From: Gnetum montanum
Taxonomy: Eukaryota; Streptophyta; Gnetopsida; Gnetales; Gnetaceae
Assembly (NCBI GenBank): GCA_015680685.1
Contig: MNCI01030540.1
Location: 73,203 to 133,202, forward strand
Direction of reading: 5' to 3'
Length of the DNA: 60,000 bases
Shown: positions 30,269 to 42,650 of the stretch, one piece after another
How positions within the stretch are numbered: the stretch's first letter is position 1
Layout of the letters: each line of letters begins with the position of its first letter
The notes under the pieces: generated by a model
Told to the model about the DNA's origin: nothing
The model's database searches: none
The model's input: the letters and a program-made list of their open reading frames with translations, nothing else
Position numbers and translations under genes: made by a program

Positions 30269-33200
30269 ATGGCTCCTAAGACTCATTTGGTACTTGCAAA
30301 GGTTGAGGAGGTGAAGAAGGCCCTAGAGCATGCACCACATGTGCATGTTGTGGCGCGAAAGAGCACACCGTTGACCCAGTAAGTTATCATGTCTCTTTTG
30401 CGTCTTTATTTTGTGCTTTCTATTGTTCTCTGCTCTTGTTTTACATTTTATTCATTTTACGTTCATTCTTGGTTGTCTGTGTTTTTTGTGATCACATCAA
30501 TTTATCCTTTGCATCACTGCCATCGCTGTCTTGGTCATGGTAGATGCATAAACGTTACATTGTGGTTGCATGTAAGGCCGCTGAAACCGCCACTGCCGTG
30601 GTTGTCATAACTGTGGGGTTGGGGGTAGTTTAACTTGCTTGACCCTAGCATGCCGTAACACAAAACCCTTAGGAGGGCTAGGTTATGTGTGATGTGACAA
30701 CGAGACACGTGTTTTATTAGAGCATGTTGTCAATTGTTTTATTCGCATGTTCTTGCTATGTTAGGATTTCACGCCCTTGCTACGCTATGTACGGGCAAAG
30801 GGTGATGCTACGCTATGTACATGGACCACTAGACGTTGCTACCTTGCGCATGTATTACCTTTAAGTATGATGCTAACATTCATTAATTGCGTCATGCAAG
30901 GCAGGGCCGAGGTCCAGGCTAATCGTTTTGAACATTAGAGGGGTCTTGTGCCATGTGAGTAGGTGTGTGGCAAATGTCCCTTCTCCCCAGATACACATGG
31001 AAGAGTAAAGGCTTTGGTTTAGAAGAGGTGCACGGGACTTCTTGTAATTCCTTCTTGACCACTTTAGTATGATCGTTTGGTCCTCCCTAAAGGAGGTGGA
31101 GGCATCTGGCGTAATAGAAGCCATGCTACCTGGGGCTAGTTGTGGCATTCTAAAATTTTTTACCAATGGGGCAATCATGAGCAGGAAGGAAGAGGGATCT
31201 AGCCAACACTCAACAGGTTTAAGGCGTTTGGCCTGGATCTGGGACATGCCTGAATACAACTACTATCACAAGTATAACACATTATTCCTCGCACGCTATA
31301 TGGCGACATGCTTTCAGAACCCACAGGGGACTATTTATTGTGTTGGCATGTGAGTTTTGCAACCTTGCTCAATTTTTTTATGTAATGCTGGCCATATTGG
31401 CTATATGCTAAGAGTATGTGTTTGTCACCAGGTTTTTTATCAATGATGATGAGGTTCATGATCGATCAGGTCTGCTGGCTACAGCACAACTAGCCCTACA
31501 AGAGTTCTCTTCTGCCAAGAACCTGCAAGCAAGTGTAATTGGCCAGTGCGGGGGAGAATACCATACCTACCCAAGCACATTTCATGTTCCTTACAACCAA
31601 TGTAAGAAGAAGGGTTGGCTAGATAAGGAGTGGGAAGAACCCTTCAAACCGGTCATGGTAGAAGAGGCTATGATGGTTGAACTCCCGTCGTTCCCATTAC
31701 CATATAGACCTGGTGGGTCAAACAGTAAGTGTCGCATGCTCAAGTGTTTTTGTAATCCATGTATTTTTTGCATTGTTATGCTAAGCATGTTTTTTGAAAA
31801 CTATTATAGGGGCGAAGAAGCCACAAGAGGTGATGGTGGTAACTGCTAAGACGTAGGGGGCAAGCATTTACTTCAAGTACGGCGAAGTAGTAGTGAGCGA
31901 GTGCTAGTTAGACTAGAGGACCCTGAACTCCTTGGTCAAGAATGTCCAAAAGGTAGGGATTATGGATCTGTTCATGGCCCCGAACTCGAGCGTTCTGGCC
32001 GTTGAGATGCTTTCCTTGGATGACTCCTTTTCTAAGAGGGTGGGTTATTTTCGCATGCATGTATGGGGTGTGCGGGTGGTCCTTGAAATTAATGACCAGC
32101 TGTTTATGGACCTGTTCAATGTTCATTTCGATGGCATCCCCATAGGATTAAGGCATAAGCAGGAGTTGACCCTTATGAAGAAGGACATAGAGGAGTGGCT
32201 AAGGCTCATTAAGGAGAAAAAAGGCTTTCCCATGGATAAGATTAAGGGTGGACCCACCATGGAGATTTACCCGGTCTTCCGTGCCCACGCATTCCCCCAG
32301 CTACTTACCCAAGGAAAGGTCCTAGGGCTCGAGCAGGCCTGAATAATGTGGGAGGTTATGGAAGAATGGGTCTGTTATAATTGGGCCTATTATAACTGGG
32401 CCAGCTTCCTATGTAAGGGCTTGTAGGGTGAGATTTTGGGACTCCATGAAAAAATGGAGTCCTGCTCCAACATACACTATGCCTTCTACATAGGTTGTCT
32501 AAAGTGCTTTGTGGAGTTTTTGGTGGTTCGAGACGATGGAGCCTAGGCCATGCAAGATCGCAACCAAATTCCCAAGCCATGGATTTGCTAGATCCCCTAG
32601 ACCACGTGAGCCCAAAATCCCCCAGAAATGATCAGGGAGTCATTGTCTATAATGACTAAAAATCTAGTAGCTCGCAACGTTCGTGGCCAGGACAACGTGG
32701 GAGAGATGCCCCCTGCTATAGCCGGTAGTGTGACACGGGGGGGAATGTCTCATAGCTGAGACTATGCCCAAGGAGTTGTGAAGGAAGATACCTCCCCCAA
32801 CCAGTGAAACCCTTCACATAGAGGAAGAGGAGGGATGAAGACTGCGACTTAAGCTACAGATGATGCAACCTCTTATTGGTAAACATTTTCATGTAATGCT
32901 TGTTTTGCTATAGTTTGCTATGTTATGCTGTGCTAGGTGGTGTAGCATAGCGTAGCATCTGCCTTGAGCTAATTTGATTTTGATGCAAACATGATTTTTT
33001 TTGCTAGCAGAGGAAGAAGAAGAAGAAGAAGAAGGCAAGGAAGAAGTGTCGACCCTTAAGATGAGGGCAATGAATGATGATGCAAGGGCTCCAATTTTAG
33101 AGGAGAGGGCCCCGGTCAGGAATAAGGGAGCTCCTGTCTCTAGGGAAGGGGCTCTTATCATTAGGGAGCCTCCTCCTACCAACGAAGAGGCATATCTCTT

Positions 33201-34702
33201 GAATAAAAAAGATGCTGGTCTCCTGAAAGGAAAGGCACCAGCGCATGAGGTAGGGACTTGTATGGACTTGGCAGGGCCCTCCACCAAGGCTACCGTCATT
33301 GTCTTGCATCAGCAAGAAGAAAGACTGTAGCCAGACGCTGGTGAGTTTGGTGATACATCTGTCTCATTGTAGTTCATTTGATCATTACTGATATGCTTAA
33401 CCATGTAACAGGTGCTACTACTGATGTTGTAGGACCTCCTCTAATTCATGCAAAGTCGCGGGCTGAGATCCCTGACAAGTTTGTGTTCATGCAGGGACTT
33501 GTCGATGACATGATCAAGTGCCTTCAGCAGGCAGACCCTAACATAGGTAAGTAGGAGTACTAAATGCTCCTATGTGGTTATGCTAAAAACTTTTGAGTTT
33601 GTTGATTTTTGCTATGCTAACGCGATTGCTACGCTCTTCGTGTCGACACAACCTCTCGACTCAAATGGAACCCGGCACAACCCATGAAAGTTGGTGTTGT
33701 GCCTACACTCTCACCTGACTTGACCATGGTACATCATTTCATTTTCGATGAGGCTCACAAATGTGTGTTGCACTTGGCACAGTATTTCTGGGAGTACAAG
33801 CGCATCCACGAGGATCTGTGGAAACGGGTCCAAAGGGCTGAGCAAAGAGAGGCCAAACTGGTCATTGATGTGGAGGATCTCAGGTCGAGGATCGAGTTCC
33901 TCATAAATTGCAATCCTGATGCTGAGCACTGGTGCAAGGCTGTAGATGATTATGCCAAATTTTAGACTGTTGTTCGTCAGAATGTTGAATCCACTCACGA
34001 GATAGTCGAACAGCAAATGTAGATGGAGTTGCTAACCCAAAAGTGTCAAGACATGAAAGATATTAGCACCAAGGCTTTCGAATGGGGGCGAACCCAAAGA
34101 AACCACAAACACATATACAAGCTGGAGAATGACACCCATTGAAAATTGTACAAAGACACTGCTATGGAACCATTCATGTATGAAGCATTCATGAATGCCA
34201 TCGACGCTTCTGAGGCCTATGCTAAGTTCAAAGAGTAGGTGAAGGTTACTGAATCTCCTGACTTGAAAGTTGACCTTCCTACAGGAGAGACCGCAATCGC
34301 CTCCCTTTCCCTAGAACCTCTAAGATGGATGACTATGGAAAGGGAGAGAGCCACTACAGCGAATGCTGAACCTAACAACAAACGTTGGATGGACATCATG
34401 ATGGAGGAGATCTAGCGTTGGCTCAGGTTTGGTATAGACCAAATACCCTTCGAGACCGATGTGGTCCCCTCTCAAGTTAGTTACTTTACTATGTAGATGC
34501 TCATGCTAAGTTATAGTTTACATTTTTTGCCCTAATTGATTACTTCATTCCCGCGATGCAGGCTTCAGATGAAGGTGCAAGGCCCATAGAGGAAGGGAAT
34601 GAAGAACCAGCACCGGCAGAGGACAACGCAGGGGAGGATGATGCACGAGCAGATGAAGCAGAGATGAGCAGCAAGGAAGATGCAAATAGAGACAACCCAT
34701 GA
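30269..34702 (+). pseudogene. Element C antisense gene: multi-exon ORF of unknown function
   Basis: Plus strand, so antisense to C. Exon 1, 30269-30378 (MAPKTHLVLAKVEEVKK), has a donor GTAAGT. Exon 2 runs about 30903-31349 (YNTLFLARYMATCFQNP), exon 3 about 31432-31722 (KKGWLDKEWEEP), exon 4 about 31810-32600 (VWGVRVVLEINDQLFMDLFN), a low-complexity Glu-rich exon about 33009-33330, then 33411-33546, 33640-34474 (FEWGRTQRNHKH) and 34562-34702, whose tail (EEPAPAEDNAGEDD) is acidic as in A and B. Several stops are present, e.g. at 31848, 32341 and 33963. The order of conserved blocks matches A and B. C shows an extra exon near 33.0 kb not seen in A. GCTACGCTATG words occur in its introns (30779-30824, 32920-32960, 33600-33640). 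Family unknown. Confidence 0.75.
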
Positions 34703-35296
34703 CAGCATGGGATTTTCTTTTCGAAATTTTTGCTGTTTTGAATTTTTGCGAACATTGAAATTTTGAATTTTGAAATTTTTACAAACATTGAAATCTTGCA
34801 AATTTTGCAAACACTGAAATTTTGAGATTTTTGCAAACATTGCCAATAGGCAAAAATTTTGAATAAAATGAAACACTGATTTTTACGCTAACTCGTATAT
34901 CATGTAAAGTTTTCATACTTTCATATGCTAGTTTTAGGCCATTTTGGGCCATTGCTAGTTTTAGGCCATTTCGGGCCATTGCGTAATATGCCAACAGAAT
35001 TAAACCATAACAAAGTGAAAAGTGACAATGCTAGTTTTAGGCCATTTCAAGCCATTGCCAAAAGAAATAGTATGTTAATAAAGTGAAAAGCGATGATGCT
35101 AGTTTTAGGCCATTTCAGGCTGTTACCAAAAGAAACAGTACGTTAATAAAATGAAAAGTGATGATGCTAGTTTTAGGCCATTTCGGGCCTTAGCATAGCA
35201 TGCCAAAAGGATGGCATGTTGACAAAGTGAAGAGCGACAATGTACGAAAAGATGGCGACTGGGCAGGAAGCGGTAAGGTTGCTACGCTATGTGTAG
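34703..35296 (-). repeat. TAAACT-type array after protease, element C (array 1), and spacer
   Basis: From 34920 to 35190 four near-identical units of about 65 bp carry GCTAGTTTTAGGCCATTTC plus GGCCATTGC or a variant; the minus-strand core is TAAAACTAGCA. From 34730 to 34860 there is a separate AT-rich run of GAAATTTTTGCAAACATT-like repeats just after the antisense stop. Confidence 0.8.
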
Positions 35297-38200
35297 CTAC
35301 TTCTTGACCCGACATGGGTCGATCAGAATGTAAGGGCAAGGTGTTTCACCAGGGTCCTCATTCACATCATCGCCCTCCACTTGGAAGGGCAACTCAACCC
35401 ATGCATTTTCGACTTGGGGATCGACTCGCTAGACCGACCTTTCCATTAAATGGTTAATGCATGCGTGAGTAGGTGCCTCACTCTCGAAGGTTGTAACCTC
35501 TAAGCCCTACTCCATGTCTACGTTATTGATTGCTTGCATTGCTACTTCATCACCATGGATCACCACCTCCCTAACCGCATATGGTAAGTGGATTTCCTAG
35601 TGTATAGGGAAGGAAACAACCCTAAGTTGTGCCAACCATGATCTTCCCAAGATTAGGTTAAGCCTAGGCATTTCCTCGACCACAATGAACGTTGCGTCTA
35701 TGGGGAACTAGTCCCCTGCTATGAAGTTTACGTGAATCGTGTTTTTGTGAGCTTGATCTGGTCGACCAATCCCAACGTTTCCACAGTAGGAAAGGGAATG
35801 ACATTTGTGGTAGCCCCATCATCAACATGTACCCTTCAGATCTAGTGTTGGCCAACTCAAATTATGATGAAGAGAGGCACCATCGTCACCTAACTCCGTA
35901 GGTACAAAGGGAAGCATGACCGAATGGATTGCTCCCTATTCTGCTGGCATGTTCTCGTCGACCGAAACCACCGTTAACATGCAAACTAGAGCCTCGCGGT
36001 GGGGCATAGATGTCATGATTAGGTCATACAAGCTCAGTGTAGCATTTTTCTACTTTGAAGCTTGCCTAGCCTAGGTGAGGGCATCCAGAAGGTCTTGGCC
36101 GCCCCCTTGTTTAACACTTTCCTCTTCTTTGATCTGTCCCAGAAGACAAATTTCCCAAGGAGAGGTGACTTCAGATCTGGGTTCAAATCCTTGTCAGCCA
36201 GGTGATGCAAGCTACGTAGTCATGTTGACCTTTGCCTTTGGGGGTGAAGGTGTAGATGCAAGGGGTGGAAATGTAGCCTTGGAAACATCCTTGATGGTAC
36301 TTCCCTTCAACGTCTAGCTCGCCAAGTGGGCTTCTCGCCTTGCAGAGCAAGAAGGTTGTTTAGCTTTGCTACACGAGATAGGGGCCACCGGAGGCGTCAG
36401 CCCCCTAATGATGAATGCAGCTAGCAGTGTTAACTGATGGGGCCGTGTAGCTTCGCTAATAGGTGGCACAAAGATAGATGCCCATGGTGGGACTTTTAGG
36501 ATGAAAGGCTACTACAAACTTGGACCAACCGTTGGTGATGCTGGTCCACTACGCTTAGGCGCACGGATCATGAATGGCTGCTAGGGTGGCCCGGGATCAT
36601 TGTCAATGCCAATAGCATTGATGACATAACCAGCATTGTTGGCGTTGAGGGGATCAATGTAGACATACATACATTGATTTTCAGGGTGCATTGGGTTGCT
36701 TTCGTCCAGCACTACCTTTCCCTAGTCAATTAATCTTTGGATGTCATCCTGTAACGACAGACAATAATCTGTGTTGTAACCACACTATTGGTGGTAGTCA
36801 CAAAACCTGTCAAGCCTGAAATACCTAGGAACTAGAGGCTCATTGGGCAAGGCCAAGGAGGGATTCCTAAGGAGCTCATAGTAGCGTTGATGTCTCACGT
36901 TTGCCTCTTTTGACATCTGCTTATGTTGGATGTATCCTGCTGCTAGCAGTTGCTTTGGAAGCTCTAAAGGCTTTTGAGGTAGCGGGGTGTACCTTCAGCG
37001 GTCTTTGCACTCAAAGTTGGGTTTGAGTTGTGCAAATGTCTCGGGCGTAGGTGTAACAGGTTGCAACACATGGCCTGGTTTGGATGTCAGGTTAGCCGCT
37101 TATGTGACTAGTTTCTTGTTGTTCTTGCTACTGTTGTTGCTAGGTTTGGGCTTGGCCTTAGTCTTCATAGTAGCCACCCTGGTTGTTGGGGCTTTACCCT
37201 TTTCCTTCTTTGCGAAGGTGCTCTTGTAAGCGATGTAGGCTAGGTCTTTGCTTGCCTCGACCTCGTCCTATATGCTCTTAGTTTGAGCAAAAGCCTGCCT
37301 AAGAGAGCGAGGGGCAAGGTATTACAGTTTGGACTTCATGAAGTTGTTCACTGCACCCTTAAAGATGGCCAGCAAGTGGGCTTCCGTGATGGGCTCGTGG
37401 ATTTCTTTAAGGGTTACACGCCAACGTTGAATGAATTTTTGGACTAGTTCTAGAGGGTCTTACTTAATGCTCATCAGCTGATCCAGCGTGGTTTCTAGTT
37501 TCAAGTTATACTTGAAGTGTGTCATGAACTGGGTCAGCAACTCTTCCAAGGTTAAAATGGATGAGCGTGGCAACGCGTGGTACCAATCTAGGGCTTTCCC
37601 AGCTAGGGAAATGGTGAAGACACGAATGATCATATGGGGCCATTGTTGCAATAGCAAAGACTTGGACCTGAAGGTGATAAGGTGTGCATTGGGATCCCCC
37701 TCTCCATCGTACTTCGTGAAGTGCAGGAGAGACATCCCTGGGGGTAACGTCAAAGCAGGGATTGCAAGGCTGATAGGGTCATCTTGGTCGAGGTCCATGA
37801 CTTATACCATGTCCGACCCAGCAGCTTTGAGACATTTTATTTCTTCAGTACGGATCTGGATGAGCTGGAATGCTTGGTCTAGACCTGGCTGCATTATGGA
37901 TGGTGGGGGAGCTACGTGGGTAGCCCCCACCTATGGTATGGCATGGGTGGTGGCCTGACCCATTGGCGGTACCGTTGGGATGACCCCTACATGCAGTGCT
38001 GCCTATGTTATCCACCACATAGCAGGTGTTGTTGTTAAGGTAGGGACCACAGGTTGGGCTACTGGGTAGACTACTTATGTCACCGGTAGCGTGGACCATA
38101 GCCCTGTTTTAGGTTGTACCATTTGCAAGGCTTGGTGGGTTTGCAAACGAATGTAACGAGACATTTGTGATGCTTGCGGAATGGGTGAAGAAGCAAATGG

Positions 38201-39007
38201 GGTCCATCATGTGAATGGGCCGGGGCCCACCATAGTGGGTGGAACTGACGTAAACGTAGAAATGGATGCAAAAATTGCGTATGCTTGTGCAAGACGCACG
38301 ACATGAACATCTAGTAGGGTAGCCATGATTGGCTTACGATGTGCTACAGGAATAAACTGTTGAACAGTTGGCAAAGGGACGGTAGCTGTAGGCAAAATAG
38401 GGTGTTGGAACCCTGCAGGATTAGCATGGCTACCCATAGCGGCTGTGATCGCGGGTTGTGGAAGCATAGCCATAATTACAAAGGGAGTGGTAAGACACGA
38501 CGGCTTGGCCCAAAACGATTAAGTAGGAGGAATATGAGGGGGACCGGTTAGGCCTCCCTTGTCCGATTGGGAATCGAGTTCCTCCTTCCTGTCTTGGAAA
38601 GTGGCATCTTGGTTGGACGTTGTGTCTTATTTCTTCCTAAGCCTAGCCAACTGAATTAGTTAGTCTAAAAGCCTTTGGTACGCTTGTGTCAAAGGTAACG
38701 AAACACAAGGAATAGGGACAAATTCCTTCCCGTTGCAGTAAGAGAACTCGAAGCTACATTTTTCTTCAAGTTCGTGTAAATCCAAGGGTAGACTTTCTTG
38801 CACCTTTGCATAGAAGAAACTGTAATGCTCGTGTTGCTGGGCCAACCCCTCAGGTCCTTGATTTTGGATTCTGAGCGATAGATGCATTTCTAGTATTGGA
38901 TTCAATTGTTGTTCAGCACCAGTAGTGCCTTGAACCGTGATGGGGTCTTCAACGTCGAAGGGAACTTCTATGTTGAAGGCATTGGTAGCAGTAGTAGAAA
39001 AAGCCAT
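35297..39007 (-). pseudogene. gag-pro: Element C gag-protease polyprotein, broken
   Basis: Minus strand, ATG at 39007 (MAFSTTATNAFNIEVP) to TAG at 35297. From the start: the conserved N-terminal region (CSFEFSYCNGKEFVPIP), a Pro-rich part (38080-38473), the gag domain at 37460-37798 (DDPISLAIPALTLPPG; LAGKALDWYHALPRSS, where the Trp mutated in A is intact), the zinc finger near 36740-36800 (FCDYHQ, then a stop for Trp, CGYNTDYC), and retropepsin VDDGATTNV near 35800. The end has NEDPGETPCPYILIDP. There are many frameshifts and stops. Length and order match A and B. Confidence 0.85.
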
Positions 39008-39089
39008 CGTTAAACAAGTAGTTATGCAAAAGCCACAAAAGTTATGCAAAAGAGTGCGAATGAACAAGAAAATTGGAAAATAGCAAAAA

Positions 39090-39640
39090 GGAAAAAGGCT
39101 TTACGTCTTGCTGGATTCTAGAGGAACCGTCGAGGCGATTGATCTGCACCACACAAAGCGTAAACAACCACAAAAGGGCATCACATCTATGCTAGTGTGC
39201 GGTGAGGTGCAGGCCACGTGCAAGACTACCATAGGGCGAGTTTAGCTAACTGGAAACCAAGAAGGCTTTATGTCTCGCAGGATCCCTGAGGGACCATCAA
39301 GGCAACTGCTCTGTACCACGCGAGATGGGGTACAGAACGCATGCAACACCACCATAGGATGGGCAAGCTAACTAGCGATCAAAGACTTTATGTCTCACAG
39401 GATTTCGGGGGGACCTTCGAGGTGACCACTCTATACCATACAAGATGGGGTACAAAACACATGCAAGACTACTGTAAAAAGAGCTAGTTAGTTGGCGATC
39501 AAAGGCCTTGTGTTCTATAGGGCTCTCGAGGAACCATCGAGGCGATCAATCTACACCGCATAAAGCACAAACAACCGCAAGAGGGTGTCACATTTGTGCT
39601 TATGCATATCAGGGTGCATAAGGCTCACATAACTACTGTG
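39090..39640 (-). repeat. Tandem repeats in the C leader
   Basis: Four degenerate units, starting near 39094, 39262, 39381 and 39501; the last three are about 120 bp apart. Each has AAGGCTTTATGTCTCGCAGG, GAGGGACCATCGAGGCGA, a TCTGTACCACGC-like string and a run to GGCGATCAAAG. Lies between PBS and gag, where A and B have motif-rich leaders without this repeat. Confidence 0.85.
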
Positions 39641-39662
39641 AAACGTAGAAAAGGCACCAAAA

Positions 39663-39681
39663 GGCCCTCCTTCTAACGCCA
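39663..39681 (-). other. Primer binding site, element C
   Basis: On the minus strand TGGCGTTAGAAGGAGGGCC, six bases from the LTR end at 39688. It differs from the site of A by one base. Confidence 0.75.
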
Positions 39682-39687
39682 GAAAAC

Positions 39688-41337
39688 TGTAGCGACCGAA
39701 AACGTCGGTTGCTGGAAGACACTGAGGGGTCGACGGGTGCAACAGTTTCGACCCTGTACCCGTAGGAGGGCTATGCTAGATGTGTGTGGATACAGGGCAC
39801 CCTGAACGGTCTGGTTGATCAGACAGGAACTTAATTGATGTCTATATAGCCTTTTGCAACATATATTTTTGAAACAGGAATGAAAATGTAGAGTAATCCT
39901 AGAAAGTAAATAAAGTAGGAAGAGAAAGAAAAAATAGTGTAAAAAATGCAACAATGAGCAGGAAACAAAGTAAAATAAGGTTAGAAAAATGCACCACTCT
40001 GAAGCTACAAGCTTTCTCTGTCAGGGTGGATGTTGCACAGCATGGAAAAGTGCAGAGATCTTGAGAGTAACCGAGATGTGTAGAGCAAGACAGGTTGCAT
40101 GCTTGGGCACTGCCTTGGGTGCTGACAATGCGAGGATTCTACCAAGGTAGTAGAAAGGGAATGGGACAATATGCCAGCTACAAATGCTAACTATTTGCAG
40201 TGTCAAAAAGAAGGCTTACAATGCTTTATGTTACAATGCACATGAAATAAATCTTGAATGCAAGAGTGAATGCCAGGGGGATGAAGAGTCAAGGAATCGG
40301 GGAGAACTCCTCATTTTTTGAATGTTTTTTTTAAATTTCGAACCAAACCTTTGAATGCTGCTTGTCAGGGTATTTATAGGGTCAAGGGCATGCAAAAGGG
40401 GCAATTTGAATGCCACGTGCCCTGGTCCCATGTTGACTTGCTGGTGCCATACATGCCGTGTATGATCATTCAAGATCATTGTAATGCGAACCTGCTATGC
40501 CATAACTGTAAACCTGCCACACCGTAATTGCATCGTCAGTGTCTAGAGACGTGTGCCAACATTCTGATTAGGTGAAGTGCATTGATGTCACACAACCATC
40601 CACATGCCTTCCTGTGCTTTGTAGCGTAGCACCTTGTCATGCATTTTGGTACATGTGTTGCATGCTTGCTACGCTATGCTATGCTACGTAGCATAGCGTA
40701 GTGTAGCATAGCAACTGGCCTTAGACGTGAAAACTTGGTCAATTTGCGAACTTTGCTTCCTGTGATGCAAAACCTGCAAACTTGCTGATCCTGCCCTTTG
40801 AGCTACCTTCTATCTCTTTTGCAGGATTACTACACCTCACTGCGGCTTGTAGCTCAGTGTAGCATAGCAACAAACATGGTCTACCGCTTCTTGATAGAAA
40901 GGGACATTGTTGAAGGCCTCAGAATTGGGTGTGGGGAACTAGTGGTGAAGCTATTATCATGCTACGCTGCGTCATGTGATGTAGCGTAGCATGGCGCTTC
41001 ATTCTGCAATTGTCTTCTGAAGCTTGTTACGCTACATAGCGAGGCATAGCGTAGCGTAGCAGACTTCATGACTTAGAAAACTTGTCGAACTGTTTCATAC
41101 ATCCAGAATGCTGCTGCCAACTTCGCACACTATTTTTGAGTAGGCTATCAGCTGGGCGAGCTACTTAGGTGGCCACGCAGGATGACCCGTAGAGCCTATT
41201 CTCACCTAAAGTAGAAAATTTGCCAAACTAGCTGGCCTGGACTCAAAGTGTTCTCCTCCCGAAAAACTGTCGTGGTGCTGCGTGAGTTACAAGGCCTGGT
41301 GAAGCAAGGATGACCCCGTATTTTTTGGGGTATTTTA
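39688..41337 (-). mobile_element. Element C 5' LTR
   Basis: 1650 bp, collinear with 2742-4424. Minus-strand TATA box TATAAATA at 40371-40378. Palindromic GCTACGCTATG clusters lie at about 40620-40710 and 40965-41060. The plus-strand right end is TTTTA, where the other LTR has TTTCA. GAAGA follows at 41338. Confidence 0.93.
40668..40716. repeat. Palindrome in the C LTR
   Basis: GCTATGCTAC followed directly by GTAGCATAGC is a perfect 20-base palindrome, extended on both sides by TTGCTACGCTAT and TAGTGTAGCATAGCAA with imperfect pairing. The 3' LTR has a diverged version near 3755-3790. Confidence 0.8.
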
Positions 41338-42301
41338 GAAGACATGCTAAGACATGCTATGAAAAAATCAACTCACGCTAGAGGTCTTGCTTAGGCAAAT
41401 ACACCTCAAACAACCACGAACTCGACACCCTGCAGCAGTCAAGTTGTAGATCCAGAAGTTTCAACAGAGCCACAACCAATTTCTCTTATTGTACATTATC
41501 ATTTCATTGTAAATCTTCATTTGTGGGCTTGTTAGGCCCTCACGGTCCAAATTGTATGTTCTTCCATAGGCTTGAGTAAGCCACACATTGTAAGATATAT
41601 GAACCTACTCAAGAACGTAGCTTTCCCACACATGACCAACTCACACACAGCTATCCATCAGACACATGCCACTTGATCCTCTTTCCCCTCATCTCCTAGC
41701 CGTTGATTCCATTCATGAATTCCACACCCGAGCTCAGCCCAATCCTATAAATACCCTATCAATTCACATAAATGGGACTGGTAATTTTGCAGTTGGACAA
41801 CTTAGAAAACTCAAACCAGTAATCCTTGGGCATTCGGCACACTTTGACTCCTAGCATCCAAGCACTTCTAAAACACATCACATCACATCACGTCGAGGCT
41901 TGGCACTTGACCTGCCATCCACAGGTGCAGCTACACTTTGGCTAGTGCACATCTTTTCTAAGCAATATAATATAGTTCATTTTGCCAGCCATTATTCTAT
42001 TTACTCTATTTTAGATTCAGTTTACGTTTCATTTACAATACCAGTTCTGCATGCATTTCTGTTTACATTTTGTACTTGTTGTTTACGTTTTAAAACATCA
42101 GTTACGATAGCCCTAGTACAAGTCGTAGTTTATGCTTGGGGAAGTCCTTGGTTGATTTTCATACAGACCATCCAAGGCACTCTGCCTTCGTTTACTTTTC
42201 TAGCTTGCACTCAGGTGAAGGCAGGGTCAGCTGTGTTTGCCCGATGATCTTTCGGTGTTTGTTTTCCTTCTAGCCTTACACCGAAGATTCAGATCAGTAC
42301 A
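41338..42301 (+). mobile_element. Element B 5' LTR, right part
   Basis: Continues the LTR broken at 2741; matches 58330-59273. TATA box TATAAATA at 41746-41753 (58728-58735 in the 3' LTR). It ends GTACA at 42301, next to the PBS. Confidence 0.9.
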
Positions 42302-42307
42302 GTAAAT

Positions 42308-42338
42308 TAGCGCTAGAAGGAGGNNNNNNNNNNNNNNN
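42308..42338 (+). other. Element B primer binding site and 15-N gap
   Basis: TAGCGCTAGAAGGAGG (42308-42323) is the site of A with TGG changed to TAG. Bases 42324-42338 are N, an assembly gap or a masked stretch. Confidence 0.7.
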
Positions 42339-42650
42339 TCCTCGTTCCTCATACCTGACCCAACTCATGCTATTTATCAGTGTCATGCTTTTACCTCACA
42401 CAGTCTCTTGGTCACGCTGCAGTTGACTCACATTGTAGCTTCTATTTGTCAAGTCACGCTATATTGTAGTTGCTCATGCTGCAATGCTGACGCTATTGTC
42501 AGTCAAGATGTTGGTCATGCTGCTATCAATCAAGCTGCTACAGTTGTCACACTGTCTGTGTCACGCTGCACTGTAGTGGATCATGCTGTAGTTGGTCAGG
42601 CTACAATTTCTCATATTTAATTCATCTAGCTCAATTTACTCATGTTCATT
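42339..42650 (+). other. Element B leader, rich in CACGCTG/CATGCTG words
   Basis: Noncoding. About ten words such as TCACGCTGCA, CATGCTGC and TCATGCTGTAG between 42410 and 42605, the same type as in the B LTR (2270-2720). Confidence 0.7.

Larger units (their letters stand above)
2742..41337 (-). mobile_element. Element C: Tat-type Ty3/gypsy retrotransposon, minus strand, interrupted by A and E
   Basis: Plus-strand ends are TGTAGC (2742 and 39688) and TTTCA/TTTTA (4424 and 41337). The target duplication GAAGA is perfect (2737-2741; 41338-41342). With A and E removed the element is about 18.4 kb, similar to B. Read on the minus strand: 5' LTR 41337-39688, PBS 39681-39663, leader, gag-pro 39007-35297, array, antisense gene (on the plus strand, 30269-34702), array split by A, pol 12059-5738 split by E, array, PPT, 3' LTR 4424-2742. 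RT keeps YMDD and integrase keeps the second Asp (TDN), but frameshifts and stops abolish function. It is inserted in the 5' LTR of B. Confidence 0.93.

Noticed and set aside
33001-33330. Glu-rich ORF as a separate gene
   Set aside because: Flanked by intron-like AG and GT and positioned as an extra exon of the C antisense gene; treated as part of it.
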